From Flavobacteriales bacterium UBA5422 (GTDB lineage Bacteria; Bacteroidota; Bacteroidia; Flavobacteriales_D; Crocinitomicaceae), in assembly GCA_002409405.1 (NCBI GenBank), contig DHNG01000010.1:16420-25982 (forward strand): a stretch of 9,563 bases of DNA. Reading direction: 5' to 3'. The translations under genes and the position numbers were made by a program. Positions 1 to 6,464 of this stretch are shown here, one piece after another (within the stretch, counting starts at the first letter, position 1; each line of letters begins with the position of its first letter). The notes under the pieces are model-generated. The model was not told the DNA's origin and did no database searches. It saw only the letters and a program-made list of their open reading frames with translations.

Positions 1-469
1 AAGCCATACGAGCCGGATCAGAGCGGGAACCCGGGTAACGGTCCGTTTCTTCAACACTAAACTGCCGTGCGGAAATAAGTGCCAGTTCATTGATGACTTC
101 TCCGGATTTTCGGGCAGTTACAATGACTTCTTCTGATTGACTGACAAAACTTTCTGTGATCGGGATTTCTAAAACGGTTTCTTTTCCTGAATTGACATCA
201 ATGGTGAGTGTTTTATCATCATAACCGAAAATCGTAACCAGCAATTGGTGTTTTCCGATCGGAACATCCGGAATAAAAAAGGTTCCGTTTTCATCGGTTA
301 ATGATCCATATATTTTGCTTGTGTCACGAGTATTGACCACTACTTTTGCAGCTGTGATCGGAGAAAATGTTTCAGAATCCATGACCCTTCCTCTCACATT
401 CTGTGACGGTTGAGCAAATGAGTAAGCTGTTAACAAACAAAATAATAACAGCGTATAGTGTTTTCGCAT
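1..469 (-). CDS. TonB-dependent outer-membrane receptor, N-terminal part (cut by window edge)
   Basis: This reading frame starts at ATG 467-469 and stays open to base 1, giving the first 156 residues of a longer protein. Residues 1-19 form a signal peptide (basic start, leucine-rich core, cleavage expected at SFA|Q). Residues about 25-105 form a carboxypeptidase-regulatory-like beta-sandwich with the typical GxV...D...G...T(D)ENGTF...P.G.H pattern and an FGYDD turn. EEVIVTA (113-119) follows, resembling a TonB box or plug start, and then a segment ending in SRSDPARMA, typical of the start of the plug in one Bacteroidota receptor family. The missing part should hold the rest of the plug and the 22-strand barrel. 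Members of the superfamily take up large or scarce substrates across the outer membrane using TonB energy. The substrate cannot be told from this fragment. The start lies 11 bases after the stop of the upstream solute-binding lipoprotein gene, so both probably share one mRNA. No Shine-Dalgarno sequence is visible. Confidence 0.88.
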   Translation of the reverse strand, partial: MRKHYTLLLFCLLTAYSFAQPSQNVRGRVMDSETFSPITAAKVVVNTRDTSKIYGSLTDENGTFFIPDVPIGKHQLLVTIFGYDDKTLTIDVNSGKETVLEIPITESFVSQSEEVIVTARKSGEVINELALISARQFSVEETDRYPGSRSDPARMA

Positions 470-480
470 GCGTTAGTTTT

Positions 481-2217
481 CTATTTTTTTTGAGCGATTT
501 CTTTTTGGTACTCTTCAGCAGTCCATGGCTTCAAATATACTTTTTTGAAATTAAAAAGACTCAACGAATTGAAGTGTAAATTGCGAACATATGAATGAAC
601 GATTTGTAAATCACCACTATACCACAACGGAATAATAGGAGGGTTTTTCATTAATTCTGTTTCAGCTTTTGTGTACAGCTTCATTTTCTTCCCGACATTA
701 CTTTCCTTTTTTGCTTCATCCAATAAGTTGTCAAACAGTGAATTGTTGTATTTGGAAAAGTTTAAACCTGTTTTATTTCGTTCTTTATCAGGGATATTAC
801 TGCTCTGGAAGTTATTCAGGAAGTTTTCAGGATTTGGGTAATCTGCGATCCAGCTGCTTTTGAACATATCTCCTTTTCCATCAATTGCATCGTTAGTCAA
901 TTGTTCGAAGTCGGAGCCGTCAATATTGACATTGATCCCAAGCACCTGGAAGATCTGCTGAGCAAATTCGTCTGCTACAGCAGAGTTAATGTCTCCAATG
1001 TTAAAGCGTAAATTGATCGTTCCGAAGTCTTTTCCGTTGGGATAACCTGCTTCAGCGAGTAACTTTCTTGCTTTTTCCGGATTGTAGGTATATCCGGCAT
1101 CTTTAACCGCTTTGAAATCATACCCTCTGAATGTTTGCGAAATAGGAGGGACGATTCCGTAATATCCCAGTTCATCGTATTGATTTTTCAATATTTCCCG
1201 ACCAATTCGCTCCCGGTCTACTGCATAATTGAAGGCTTGCCGCACTTTGATGTCCTGAAAACGCGGTTCCTCCATGTTGAAGATGTAGAAATGCGTATGC
1301 AACAATGCATTTTTATTCAGCATCAGCGACGGAGGTGTTGAGTTGAAATCAGATAATCGTCCCTCTACCATTTTGGTAATTTTACTGGTCGGAAGAGCCA
1401 AAATCATATCAATCTGTTTGTTTTCAAACATGTCCAGCTGATCTAATTTCCTGTTCTGAACAACAAATTTGATCGAATCCAGGTAAGGCAACTGGTCGCC
1501 ATTCTCATCAGCTTCATAATAATCGTCATTTCGGGATAACAGAAGCTGAGGTACATCACCGGCTTGATAGTTGTTGAAAATGAAAGGACCTGTTCCGATG
1601 ACATCCGTTACTTTGTTGGCATCTATAATTTCTTCTGCATGAATGACCAGCTGAATTTGAGCTAGTTTGTACAGAAAATTATCGTCTTTTTCATCCAAAG
1701 TGATCTCCAGTGTGTGCCCCTTTACTTTTATACCTTCAATCTTTTTTGCTTTTTTTTCATAAAAGCGCTGTGCTCCTTTTACTGTTCCTTTCAGCAGATG
1801 TCCGTAGGCAACAGATTCCGTATTCGATTTTGTTGGTGAACAAATCAATTCAAAGGTTGCGACAACATCGGCAGGTGTTAGTTTTCGTTCGTCGTCATTT
1901 TGAAAGGTCGGGTGCGGGTGAAAATAAACATCTTCCCGGATATTAAATGTGTAGACCTTACCGTCATCACTAACTTTACAGGACGAAGCAATTTGATTTT
2001 TTATTTTGAGTGTTGCAGGATCAATGCTTACAAGCCCTTCCATTACCTGTCCGAAAACTGTTGCTGAATAGTAATCCGAAATTTCATAGGTAAGATAGGT
2101 CATCGGTTCTGTTTCCAGGCACATGCGAATCGTCCCTCCCTGATGCTCGGATATTCCTCTTTTTTCGGAACACCCCAATAGTAGTATAGCGATAAGTAAA
2201 AAATAGATTTTATTCAT
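481..2217 (-). CDS. Peptide/nickel-type ABC transporter solute-binding lipoprotein (SBP family 5)
   Basis: The 578-residue product is a full-length extracytoplasmic solute-binding protein of the OppA/DppA/NikA family. Residues 1-16 are a lipoprotein signal ending in the lipobox LLGC, so Cys16 should be acylated and the protein membrane-anchored. Family hallmarks appear in order: a VYTFNIRE strand (88-95), LTPADVVATFE (113-123), the IGTGPF turn (207-212), VRQAFNYAVDRERI (325-338), the AEAGYPNGKDF segment (388-398), ADYPNPENFL (458-467) and the closing NPPIIPLWY (525-533). Such proteins usually bind oligopeptides, dipeptides, nickel chelates or similar ligands and pass them to an inner-membrane ABC importer. 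No permease or ATPase gene is present in the window, and the next gene encodes a TonB-dependent receptor. The ligand is therefore open, and the partner importer may be encoded elsewhere. The ATG at 2215-2217 follows an AT-rich leader without a clear ribosome binding site and sits directly before the signal peptide. Confidence 0.92.
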   Translation of the reverse strand: MNKIYFLLIAILLLGCSEKRGISEHQGGTIRMCLETEPMTYLTYEISDYYSATVFGQVMEGLVSIDPATLKIKNQIASSCKVSDDGKVYTFNIREDVYFHPHPTFQNDDERKLTPADVVATFELICSPTKSNTESVAYGHLLKGTVKGAQRFYEKKAKKIEGIKVKGHTLEITLDEKDDNFLYKLAQIQLVIHAEEIIDANKVTDVIGTGPFIFNNYQAGDVPQLLLSRNDDYYEADENGDQLPYLDSIKFVVQNRKLDQLDMFENKQIDMILALPTSKITKMVEGRLSDFNSTPPSLMLNKNALLHTHFYIFNMEEPRFQDIKVRQAFNYAVDRERIGREILKNQYDELGYYGIVPPISQTFRGYDFKAVKDAGYTYNPEKARKLLAEAGYPNGKDFGTINLRFNIGDINSAVADEFAQQIFQVLGINVNIDGSDFEQLTNDAIDGKGDMFKSSWIADYPNPENFLNNFQSSNIPDKERNKTGLNFSKYNNSLFDNLLDEAKKESNVGKKMKLYTKAETELMKNPPIIPLWYSGDLQIVHSYVRNLHFNSLSLFNFKKVYLKPWTAEEYQKEIAQKK

Positions 2218-2307
2218 AAGTAATCAATAAGAGATGACTCTTTTTTATTGTAAATAAGTTATTCTGTGGTTATTCAAGTGTGTTAATTTAAACAATAAAT
2301 TGAAAGT

Positions 2308-2340
2308 GAAAAATAGGAAGGGCTTAAAAGTTATAAACAA
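2308..2340 (-). promoter_or_regulatory. Candidate Bacteroidota promoter for the solute-binding protein/receptor pair
   Basis: Read on the minus strand, TTG (2340-2338) is followed after 22 bases by TATTTTTC (2315-2308), seven of eight matches to the Bacteroidota -7 element TAnnTTTG. The spacing is near the upper end of the allowed range. It would place the transcript start near 2304 and leave a leader of roughly 85 bases before the ATG at 2217. The TTG overlaps the arm of the hairpin at 2335-2365. The region is AT-rich, so a chance match is quite possible. Confidence 0.3.
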
Positions 2341-2365
2341 GCAGTTATCCCGTCTCTGTTTGTTT
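2335..2365 (-). terminator. Imperfect hairpin 28 bases after the dxs stop, possible terminator
   Basis: On the minus strand AAACAAACAG (2365-2356) and CTGCTTGTTT (2344-2335) can pair over ten positions with a single A/C mismatch around an 11-base loop, followed by an interrupted T-rich stretch (ATAACTTTTAAG). This is the only sizeable inverted repeat between dxs and the next gene, so it may end dxs transcription. The T-run is poor for an intrinsic terminator. The plus-strand RNA pairs better, because the mismatch becomes a G/U pair, but no plus-strand gene ends here. Confidence 0.33.
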
Positions 2366-2393
2366 GTGGAATTCTGTTTACGAACAAGTGAAA

Positions 2394-4352
2394 TCAGCCA
2401 ACAACTGAACCGGAAGCCTGTTGAGTAGTACTGTTGATGTTTAGCATTGTTTTTACCGTTTTTATAATTCCATTGGCATCATACCCACATTCAGCCCAAA
2501 GCTCATCTTGCGTCCCATGATTGATGTATTTGTCGGGAATTCCCAGACGCACGATTTCTGCATGATAGTGATTATCTGCCATAAATTCAATTACAGCGGA
2601 ACCAAAACCGCCCATTAAACATCCATCTTCAACCGTGATGACTTTTTTGAATTTGCTAAATACTTCATGGAGCATTACTTCGTCAATCGGCTTCACAAAA
2701 CGCATGTCATAATGTGCAACGGTTACTCCGTTCAGTTTCAACTGATCAATAGCCTTTTGAGCAAAGTTTCCCGGGTGACCGATCGTAAGAATAGCAATGT
2801 CTGTTCCATTGGAAATCCTCCTTCCTTTCCCGATGGGGAGTTCCTCAAACGGTGTCTTCCATTCGGTCATCACGCCATTTCCTCTCGGATAACGGATCGT
2901 GAAAGGCCCTTTGTTTTCCAGTTGAGCGGTGTACATCATATTTCGCAACTCCTGTTCATTCATCGGAGCTGCAACAATCATGTTCGGAATGTGTCGCATA
3001 TACGCGATGTCATAAGCGCCATGGTGTGTAGCGCCGTCAGCACCGACAAGTCCTCCTCTGTCCAGGCAAAACACAACATTTAGATTCTGTAACGCAACAT
3101 CGTGTAGTACCTGGTCGTATGCACGTTGCATAAACGAAGAGTAGATGTTACAGAAGGGAACAAGCCCTTGTGTTGCCAGCCCTGCTGAAAATGTGACTGC
3201 ATGTTGCTCTGCGATTCCCACATCAAATGCTCTGTCAGGCATGGCTTTCATCATGATATTCAAGGAACATCCGGAAGGCATTGCCGGAGTGATTCCCATT
3301 ACCTTTTCATTCTTCTCTGCCAACTCTACAATGGTGTGACCGAACACGTCCTGGTATTTCGGAGGTTGGGGTGATTTCGGAACAATCTTCACAATCTCAC
3401 CTGTATCTTTATTGAAAATCCCGGGAGCATGCCATTGTGTCGGGTTTCCTTCTTCTGCAAACTTATAACCAGCTCCTTTTTTTGTAATACAGTGCAGGAT
3501 TTTTGGTCCCGGAATATCTTTTAAATCTTCGAGCGTTTTGGCTAGACCAATCACATCATGGCCGTCAATAGGTCCAAAATACCGGAAATTTAATGATTCA
3601 AATAAATTACTTTGTTTGAGAATCGAGCCTTTCAATGCTCCTGAAATTTTGGATGCAATGGTTTGTGCATCGGGACCGAATTTAGAGATTCTTCCCAATA
3701 ATTTCCAAACCTCGTCCTTTACCTTATTATAGGTATGCGAAGTGGTGATGTCTGTCAGATATTCTTTCAATGCACCCACATTCGGATCAATTGACATACA
3801 ATTGTCGTTCAGAATCACAAGCAAATTGGCATCTTTTTCAAAACCGGCATGATTCAATCCTTCAAATGCCATTCCCGCTGTCATTGCCCCGTCACCGATC
3901 ACGGCGATGTGGTGTTTATTTGCTATCTTTTTGTACTGGTTGGCAACAGCCATTCCCAATGCCGCAGAAATCGATGTGGATGAATGCCCTACTCCGAATG
4001 TATCGTATTCACTTTCCGAACGTTTTGGGAAGCCGGAAATCCCGTCTTTGGTACGGTTGGTGTGAAACCGATCCCTTCTTCCGGTTAATATTTTATGACC
4101 GTAAGCCTGGTGTCCGACATCCCATACCAATTGATCCTCAGGAGTATTGAAGACATAATGCAATGCTACAGTAAGCTCAACAACTCCCAAACTTGCCCCG
4201 AAATGACTGTTCCCGATTTCTGAGATCACATCAATGATGTATTGCCGTAACTCATCAGAAATTTGAGGCAGATCTTCAACGGTAAATTTTTCCCGTAAGT
4301 CATTCGGAAGATCAATCTGCTCTAAGTATGGACCGGGTTTGTACAACGTCAA
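2394..4352 (-). CDS. dxs: 1-deoxy-D-xylulose-5-phosphate synthase, TTG start
   Basis: The enzyme condenses pyruvate and glyceraldehyde 3-phosphate, using thiamine diphosphate and Mg2+, to DXP, the entry step of the MEP isoprenoid pathway. DXP also feeds thiamine and pyridoxal synthesis in many bacteria. The 652-residue length is normal for the family. Visible landmarks are SHFGASLGVVELTVALHYVF with His50, WDVGHQAYGHKILTGRRD (77-94), the cofactor motif GDGAMTAG (153-160), NDNCMSI with Asn182 (182-188), and in the second half DVGIAEQHAVTFSAG and DRGGLVGADGATHHG. The C-terminal transketolase-like domain is complete and ends about 20 residues past the conserved IPDKYINHG region. The start codon is TTG at 4352-4350. 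The frame is closed upstream by TAA at 4400-4398 with no ATG, GTG or other TTG between, and a good promoter match lies just upstream. A second TTG two codons later (4346-4344) is an alternative start. No other isoprenoid gene is adjacent. Confidence 0.97.
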   Translation of the reverse strand: MTLYKPGPYLEQIDLPNDLREKFTVEDLPQISDELRQYIIDVISEIGNSHFGASLGVVELTVALHYVFNTPEDQLVWDVGHQAYGHKILTGRRDRFHTNRTKDGISGFPKRSESEYDTFGVGHSSTSISAALGMAVANQYKKIANKHHIAVIGDGAMTAGMAFEGLNHAGFEKDANLLVILNDNCMSIDPNVGALKEYLTDITTSHTYNKVKDEVWKLLGRISKFGPDAQTIASKISGALKGSILKQSNLFESLNFRYFGPIDGHDVIGLAKTLEDLKDIPGPKILHCITKKGAGYKFAEEGNPTQWHAPGIFNKDTGEIVKIVPKSPQPPKYQDVFGHTIVELAEKNEKVMGITPAMPSGCSLNIMMKAMPDRAFDVGIAEQHAVTFSAGLATQGLVPFCNIYSSFMQRAYDQVLHDVALQNLNVVFCLDRGGLVGADGATHHGAYDIAYMRHIPNMIVAAPMNEQELRNMMYTAQLENKGPFTIRYPRGNGVMTEWKTPFEELPIGKGRRISNGTDIAILTIGHPGNFAQKAIDQLKLNGVTVAHYDMRFVKPIDEVMLHEVFSKFKKVITVEDGCLMGGFGSAVIEFMADNHYHAEIVRLGIPDKYINHGTQDELWAECGYDANGIIKTVKTMLNINSTTQQASGSVVG

Positions 4353-4365
4353 AAAATTTAATTTA

Positions 4366-4396
4366 CAAAAATAGGAGTATTCAGCATGAAAACCAA
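4366..4396 (-). promoter_or_regulatory. Bacteroidota-type promoter of dxs
   Basis: On the minus strand TTG (4396-4394) is followed after exactly 20 bases by TATTTTTG (4373-4366), a full match to the -7 consensus TAnnTTTG with spacing in the preferred range. The transcript should start near 4362, only about ten bases before the TTG start codon of dxs. The promoter therefore supports translation beginning at 4352 and leaves little room for a leader or a riboswitch. The match is in an AT-rich region, which tempers confidence. Confidence 0.55.
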
Positions 4397-4493
4397 TTTA
4401 AGTAAGGCATTTTTCTTTAAAAAACATGAACAATACCCTGTCAGTTTAATCTGTTGATAATAAATCCTTATTTTAGTCAAAAATATTACTAAA

Positions 4494-5165
4494 ATGGATA
4501 AACGGGGATTTTTGTGGAGTATTGCTTTTTTGTTGTTAAAAACAGTTGTGGCACACGGTCAGGTATTTTATTTTGATAACACGGAAACCACGCTTGTGAA
4601 AACGACAGATCATTCACCGGTACACTGGTACATTACTATTTATTCCACCAGTAATGAAGATGAAACATTGCAATGGAAGTCTATTTTTCATACCATTCCG
4701 GAGGAATGGGTGGTTACATTCGATGATCAGACAGTGTCTCATCAGAATGTACAGCATAACGACAGTGCTGATTTTGTGTTATATACAACCCCTGAAATCC
4801 CTCAAAAATTAATTATCGGCGTGCATTTGAACAATCAGGTTGGTCAGGGAACGGTTTCGTTTGAAATTTCGGATCCCGATACCCCGGGAGTCAGCGATAC
4901 GATTCACTTTCATTTCAACATTAGTCAGGGAAGTCTGGAAGTGGAAAATACATTTCTTTCCGGGAAATTCAGAATGGAAGAGGGGAAGTTGTACACCATT
5001 TCAGGAGAACCTGCTTCATTTTCTGTTTTTGATCAGACAGGAAGATTGTTGACGGAACAGACGGGAAAAGCAGTGTTCGATATGACTACTCTCCCGTCGG
5101 AAGGAATGTACTTCTTTCAAATTGTCCAAAATAATAACCTCTATTCATTCAAGATGTTGAAATAA
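4494..5165 (+). CDS. Small secreted protein with type IX secretion C-terminal tail
   Basis: The product has 223 residues and no cysteine. Residues 1-22 form a signal peptide (DKR start, hydrophobic core containing one lysine at 16, cleavage expected at AHG|Q). The middle (about 23-149) is rich in beta-forming, Thr/Ser and aromatic residues and looks like a single immunoglobulin-like sandwich; I do not recognise a named enzyme family in it. Residues 150-223 match the type IX secretion sorting tail: FSVFDQTGRLL (177-187), DMTTLPSEGMYFFQI (196-211, ending in the usual L..GMY.F.I pattern) and a basic end KMLK. The protein should cross the inner membrane by Sec and the outer membrane by the type IX machinery, ending up on the surface or released. 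It stands alone between divergent dxs and the response regulator. Its function is unknown; adhesion or ligand binding is only a guess from the fold. Confidence 0.88.
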   Translation: MDKRGFLWSIAFLLLKTVVAHGQVFYFDNTETTLVKTTDHSPVHWYITIYSTSNEDETLQWKSIFHTIPEEWVVTFDDQTVSHQNVQHNDSADFVLYTTPEIPQKLIIGVHLNNQVGQGTVSFEISDPDTPGVSDTIHFHFNISQGSLEVENTFLSGKFRMEEGKLYTISGEPASFSVFDQTGRLLTEQTGKAVFDMTTLPSEGMYFFQIVQNNNLYSFKMLK

Positions 5166-5217
5166 GAGGAAAAGAACTGTAAATTTCTTTGCGGATATTT
5201 AATTATTCACAGGATGT

Positions 5218-5246
5218 TTGCCTTTTACAGCTTCTTATTATCTTTA
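5218..5246 (+). promoter_or_regulatory. Bacteroidota-type promoter of the response regulator/YfhO unit
   Basis: TTG (5218-5220) is followed after 18 bases by TATCTTTA (5239-5246), seven of eight matches to TAnnTTTG, and then by a C-rich stretch (ACCCC) often seen at transcript starts in this phylum. The start of transcription would fall near 5250, about 13 bases before the ATG at 5263. The same TTG is the apparent start of a 15-residue longer reading frame. If this is the promoter, that extension cannot be translated from this mRNA. Confidence 0.5.
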
Positions 5247-5262
5247 CCCCAAAGATTTTAAA

Positions 5263-6441
5263 ATGAGCAAAATTCTTATCATTGATGATGAACGGGCTAT
5301 ACGGCGCGCACTACGTGAGATTCTTGAATTTGAAAAATTTGATGTAGACGAGGCGGAGGATGGAAAGCAGGGAGTCGAGAAAGCCGTTTCAGAAGAATAC
5401 GATATTATTTTTTGTGACATTAAGATGCCGAACATGGATGGCATGGAAGTGTTAGATGCATTGAAAGATGCTGCTGTTGAATCTCCTGTGATTATGATCA
5501 GCGGACACGGTACAATTGATACGGCTGTACAGGCAATCAAAAAAGGAGCGTTCGACTTTATTGAAAAGCCATTGGATTTGAACAGAATCCTGGTGACTAT
5601 TCGGAATGCTTCAGACAGATCCGCATTGGTGGAGGAGCGCAAGGTGTTGAAAAAAACAGTTCAACGTTTCAAAGGAACTTCCATTATCGGAGAAACCCCT
5701 GAAATCATCCAGATTAAGTCAATGATTGAAAAAGTGGCACCTTCAGATGCCCGCGTATTGGTGACCGGAGAAAACGGAACGGGAAAAGAATTGGTTGCTC
5801 GCTCATTACACGATTTGTCCAACCGGAAAGATCAGGCATTCGTTGAGGTGAATTGCGCTGCAATCCCTGCTGAGTTGATCGAAAGCGAATTATTCGGGCA
5901 CGAAAAAGGAGCGTTCACTTCTGCGATTAAACAAAAGAAAGGAAAATTTGAGTTGGCCGAAGGCGGGACATTGTTCTTAGATGAAATCGGTGATATGTCG
6001 GCATCAGCTCAGGCAAAAGTATTGAGAGCATTGCAGGAAAATGTGATTCAACGGGTAGGAGGGGAGAAAGATATTAAGATTAATACCCGTGTTGTTGCGG
6101 CTACCAATAAAGATTTGCGTAAAGAAATTGAAGAAGGACGTTTCCGTGAAGATTTGTACCATCGGTTGGCAGTTATCCTGATTCATGTTCCTTCGCTGAA
6201 TGAGCGACGCGAGGACATCCCTGTACTGGCAGAACATTTCCTTACAATGGTGTGTAATGAGCACGGGATTTCCCGCAAGCAGTTTTCACCGGATGCATTG
6301 GATGCACTCAAGCAAACCGATTGGACAGGAAATATCCGCGAACTGAGAAATATTATTGAGCGACTGGTCATTCTGTGTGGAGAGACGATCAAAGGAGAAG
6401 ATGTCCGGTTGTTTTCCAATCCTAAATCTGTTAAAAACTAA
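5263..6441 (+). CDS. Sigma-54-interacting response regulator (receiver + AAA+), no DNA-binding domain
   Basis: From ATG 5263 the protein has 392 residues. Residues 1-115 form a CheY-like receiver with acidic pocket Asp8/Asp9, phosphoacceptor Asp52 (DIKMPNMDG), Ser80 and Lys102. Residues about 140-370 form the AAA+ domain of NtrC-type activators: Walker A GENGTGKE (169-176), loop-1 motif GAFTSA (216-221), Walker B LFLDEIGD (237-244), arginine fingers at Arg295 and Arg301, and sensor II in WTGNIRELRN (354-363). The AAA+ loop contacts sigma-54 and ATP hydrolysis opens the promoter complex. The chain stops at Asn392, just after the lid, so the Fis-type helix-turn-helix that normally brings the family to 440-480 residues is absent. 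The last G of the usual GAFTGA is Ser, while the critical Thr219 is kept. No histidine kinase gene is adjacent. A longer frame begins at TTG 5218, but its added residues resemble no receiver start and overlap the promoter. The YfhO gene follows after 23 bases. Confidence 0.95.
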   Translation: MSKILIIDDERAIRRALREILEFEKFDVDEAEDGKQGVEKAVSEEYDIIFCDIKMPNMDGMEVLDALKDAAVESPVIMISGHGTIDTAVQAIKKGAFDFIEKPLDLNRILVTIRNASDRSALVEERKVLKKTVQRFKGTSIIGETPEIIQIKSMIEKVAPSDARVLVTGENGTGKELVARSLHDLSNRKDQAFVEVNCAAIPAELIESELFGHEKGAFTSAIKQKKGKFELAEGGTLFLDEIGDMSASAQAKVLRALQENVIQRVGGEKDIKINTRVVAATNKDLRKEIEEGRFREDLYHRLAVILIHVPSLNERREDIPVLAEHFLTMVCNEHGISRKQFSPDALDALKQTDWTGNIRELRNIIERLVILCGETIKGEDVRLFSNPKSVKN

Positions 6442-6464
6442 TACACCTTAAGAAAAACGAATTT

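Noticed and set aside
975..1175. A 66-codon minus-strand frame inside the solute-binding protein gene
   Set aside because: It is a shifted frame within a gene whose own frame matches its family throughout.
2229..2246. AAGAG-ATGA-CTCTT followed by a T-run, resembling a plus-strand intrinsic terminator
   Set aside because: The stem is only five pairs with two G-C pairs, and no plus-strand gene precedes it.
2285..2301. AATTTA/TAAATT inverted repeat around AACAA
   Set aside because: It is six A-T pairs in an AT-rich spacer, expected by chance and unstable as RNA.
669..4150. Open frames on the plus strand opposite the solute-binding protein and dxs, up to 138 codons (for example 669-863, 1135-1341, 1710-1946, 2667-3083, 3770-4150)
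   Set aside because: They lie fully inside two strongly recognisable genes on the other strand, encode low-complexity or composition-biased peptides with no recognisable domain, and have no promoter or neighbour logic.
4469..4476. TATTTTAG upstream of the type IX cargo gene as a -7 promoter element
   Set aside because: It has one mismatch in the conserved TTTG part, and no TTG lies 17-23 bases upstream. The gene needs a promoter in this gap, but I cannot place it.
4840..5052. A 70-codon plus-strand frame inside the type IX cargo gene
   Set aside because: It is an alternative frame of a gene whose signal peptide and sorting tail lie in the other frame, and it has no features of its own.
5735..5750. 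TGGCAC followed by GATGC, recalling a sigma-54 -24/-12 promoter
   Set aside because: The -12 half matches poorly (GATGC against TTGCW) and it lies inside the AAA+ coding region with no gene starting downstream.
5244..6419. Minus-strand frames opposite the response regulator (5244-5642, 6004-6264, 6183-6419)
   Set aside because: They are antisense shadows of a fully conserved receiver/AAA+ gene. Serine-rich composition reflects the complement of its codons.
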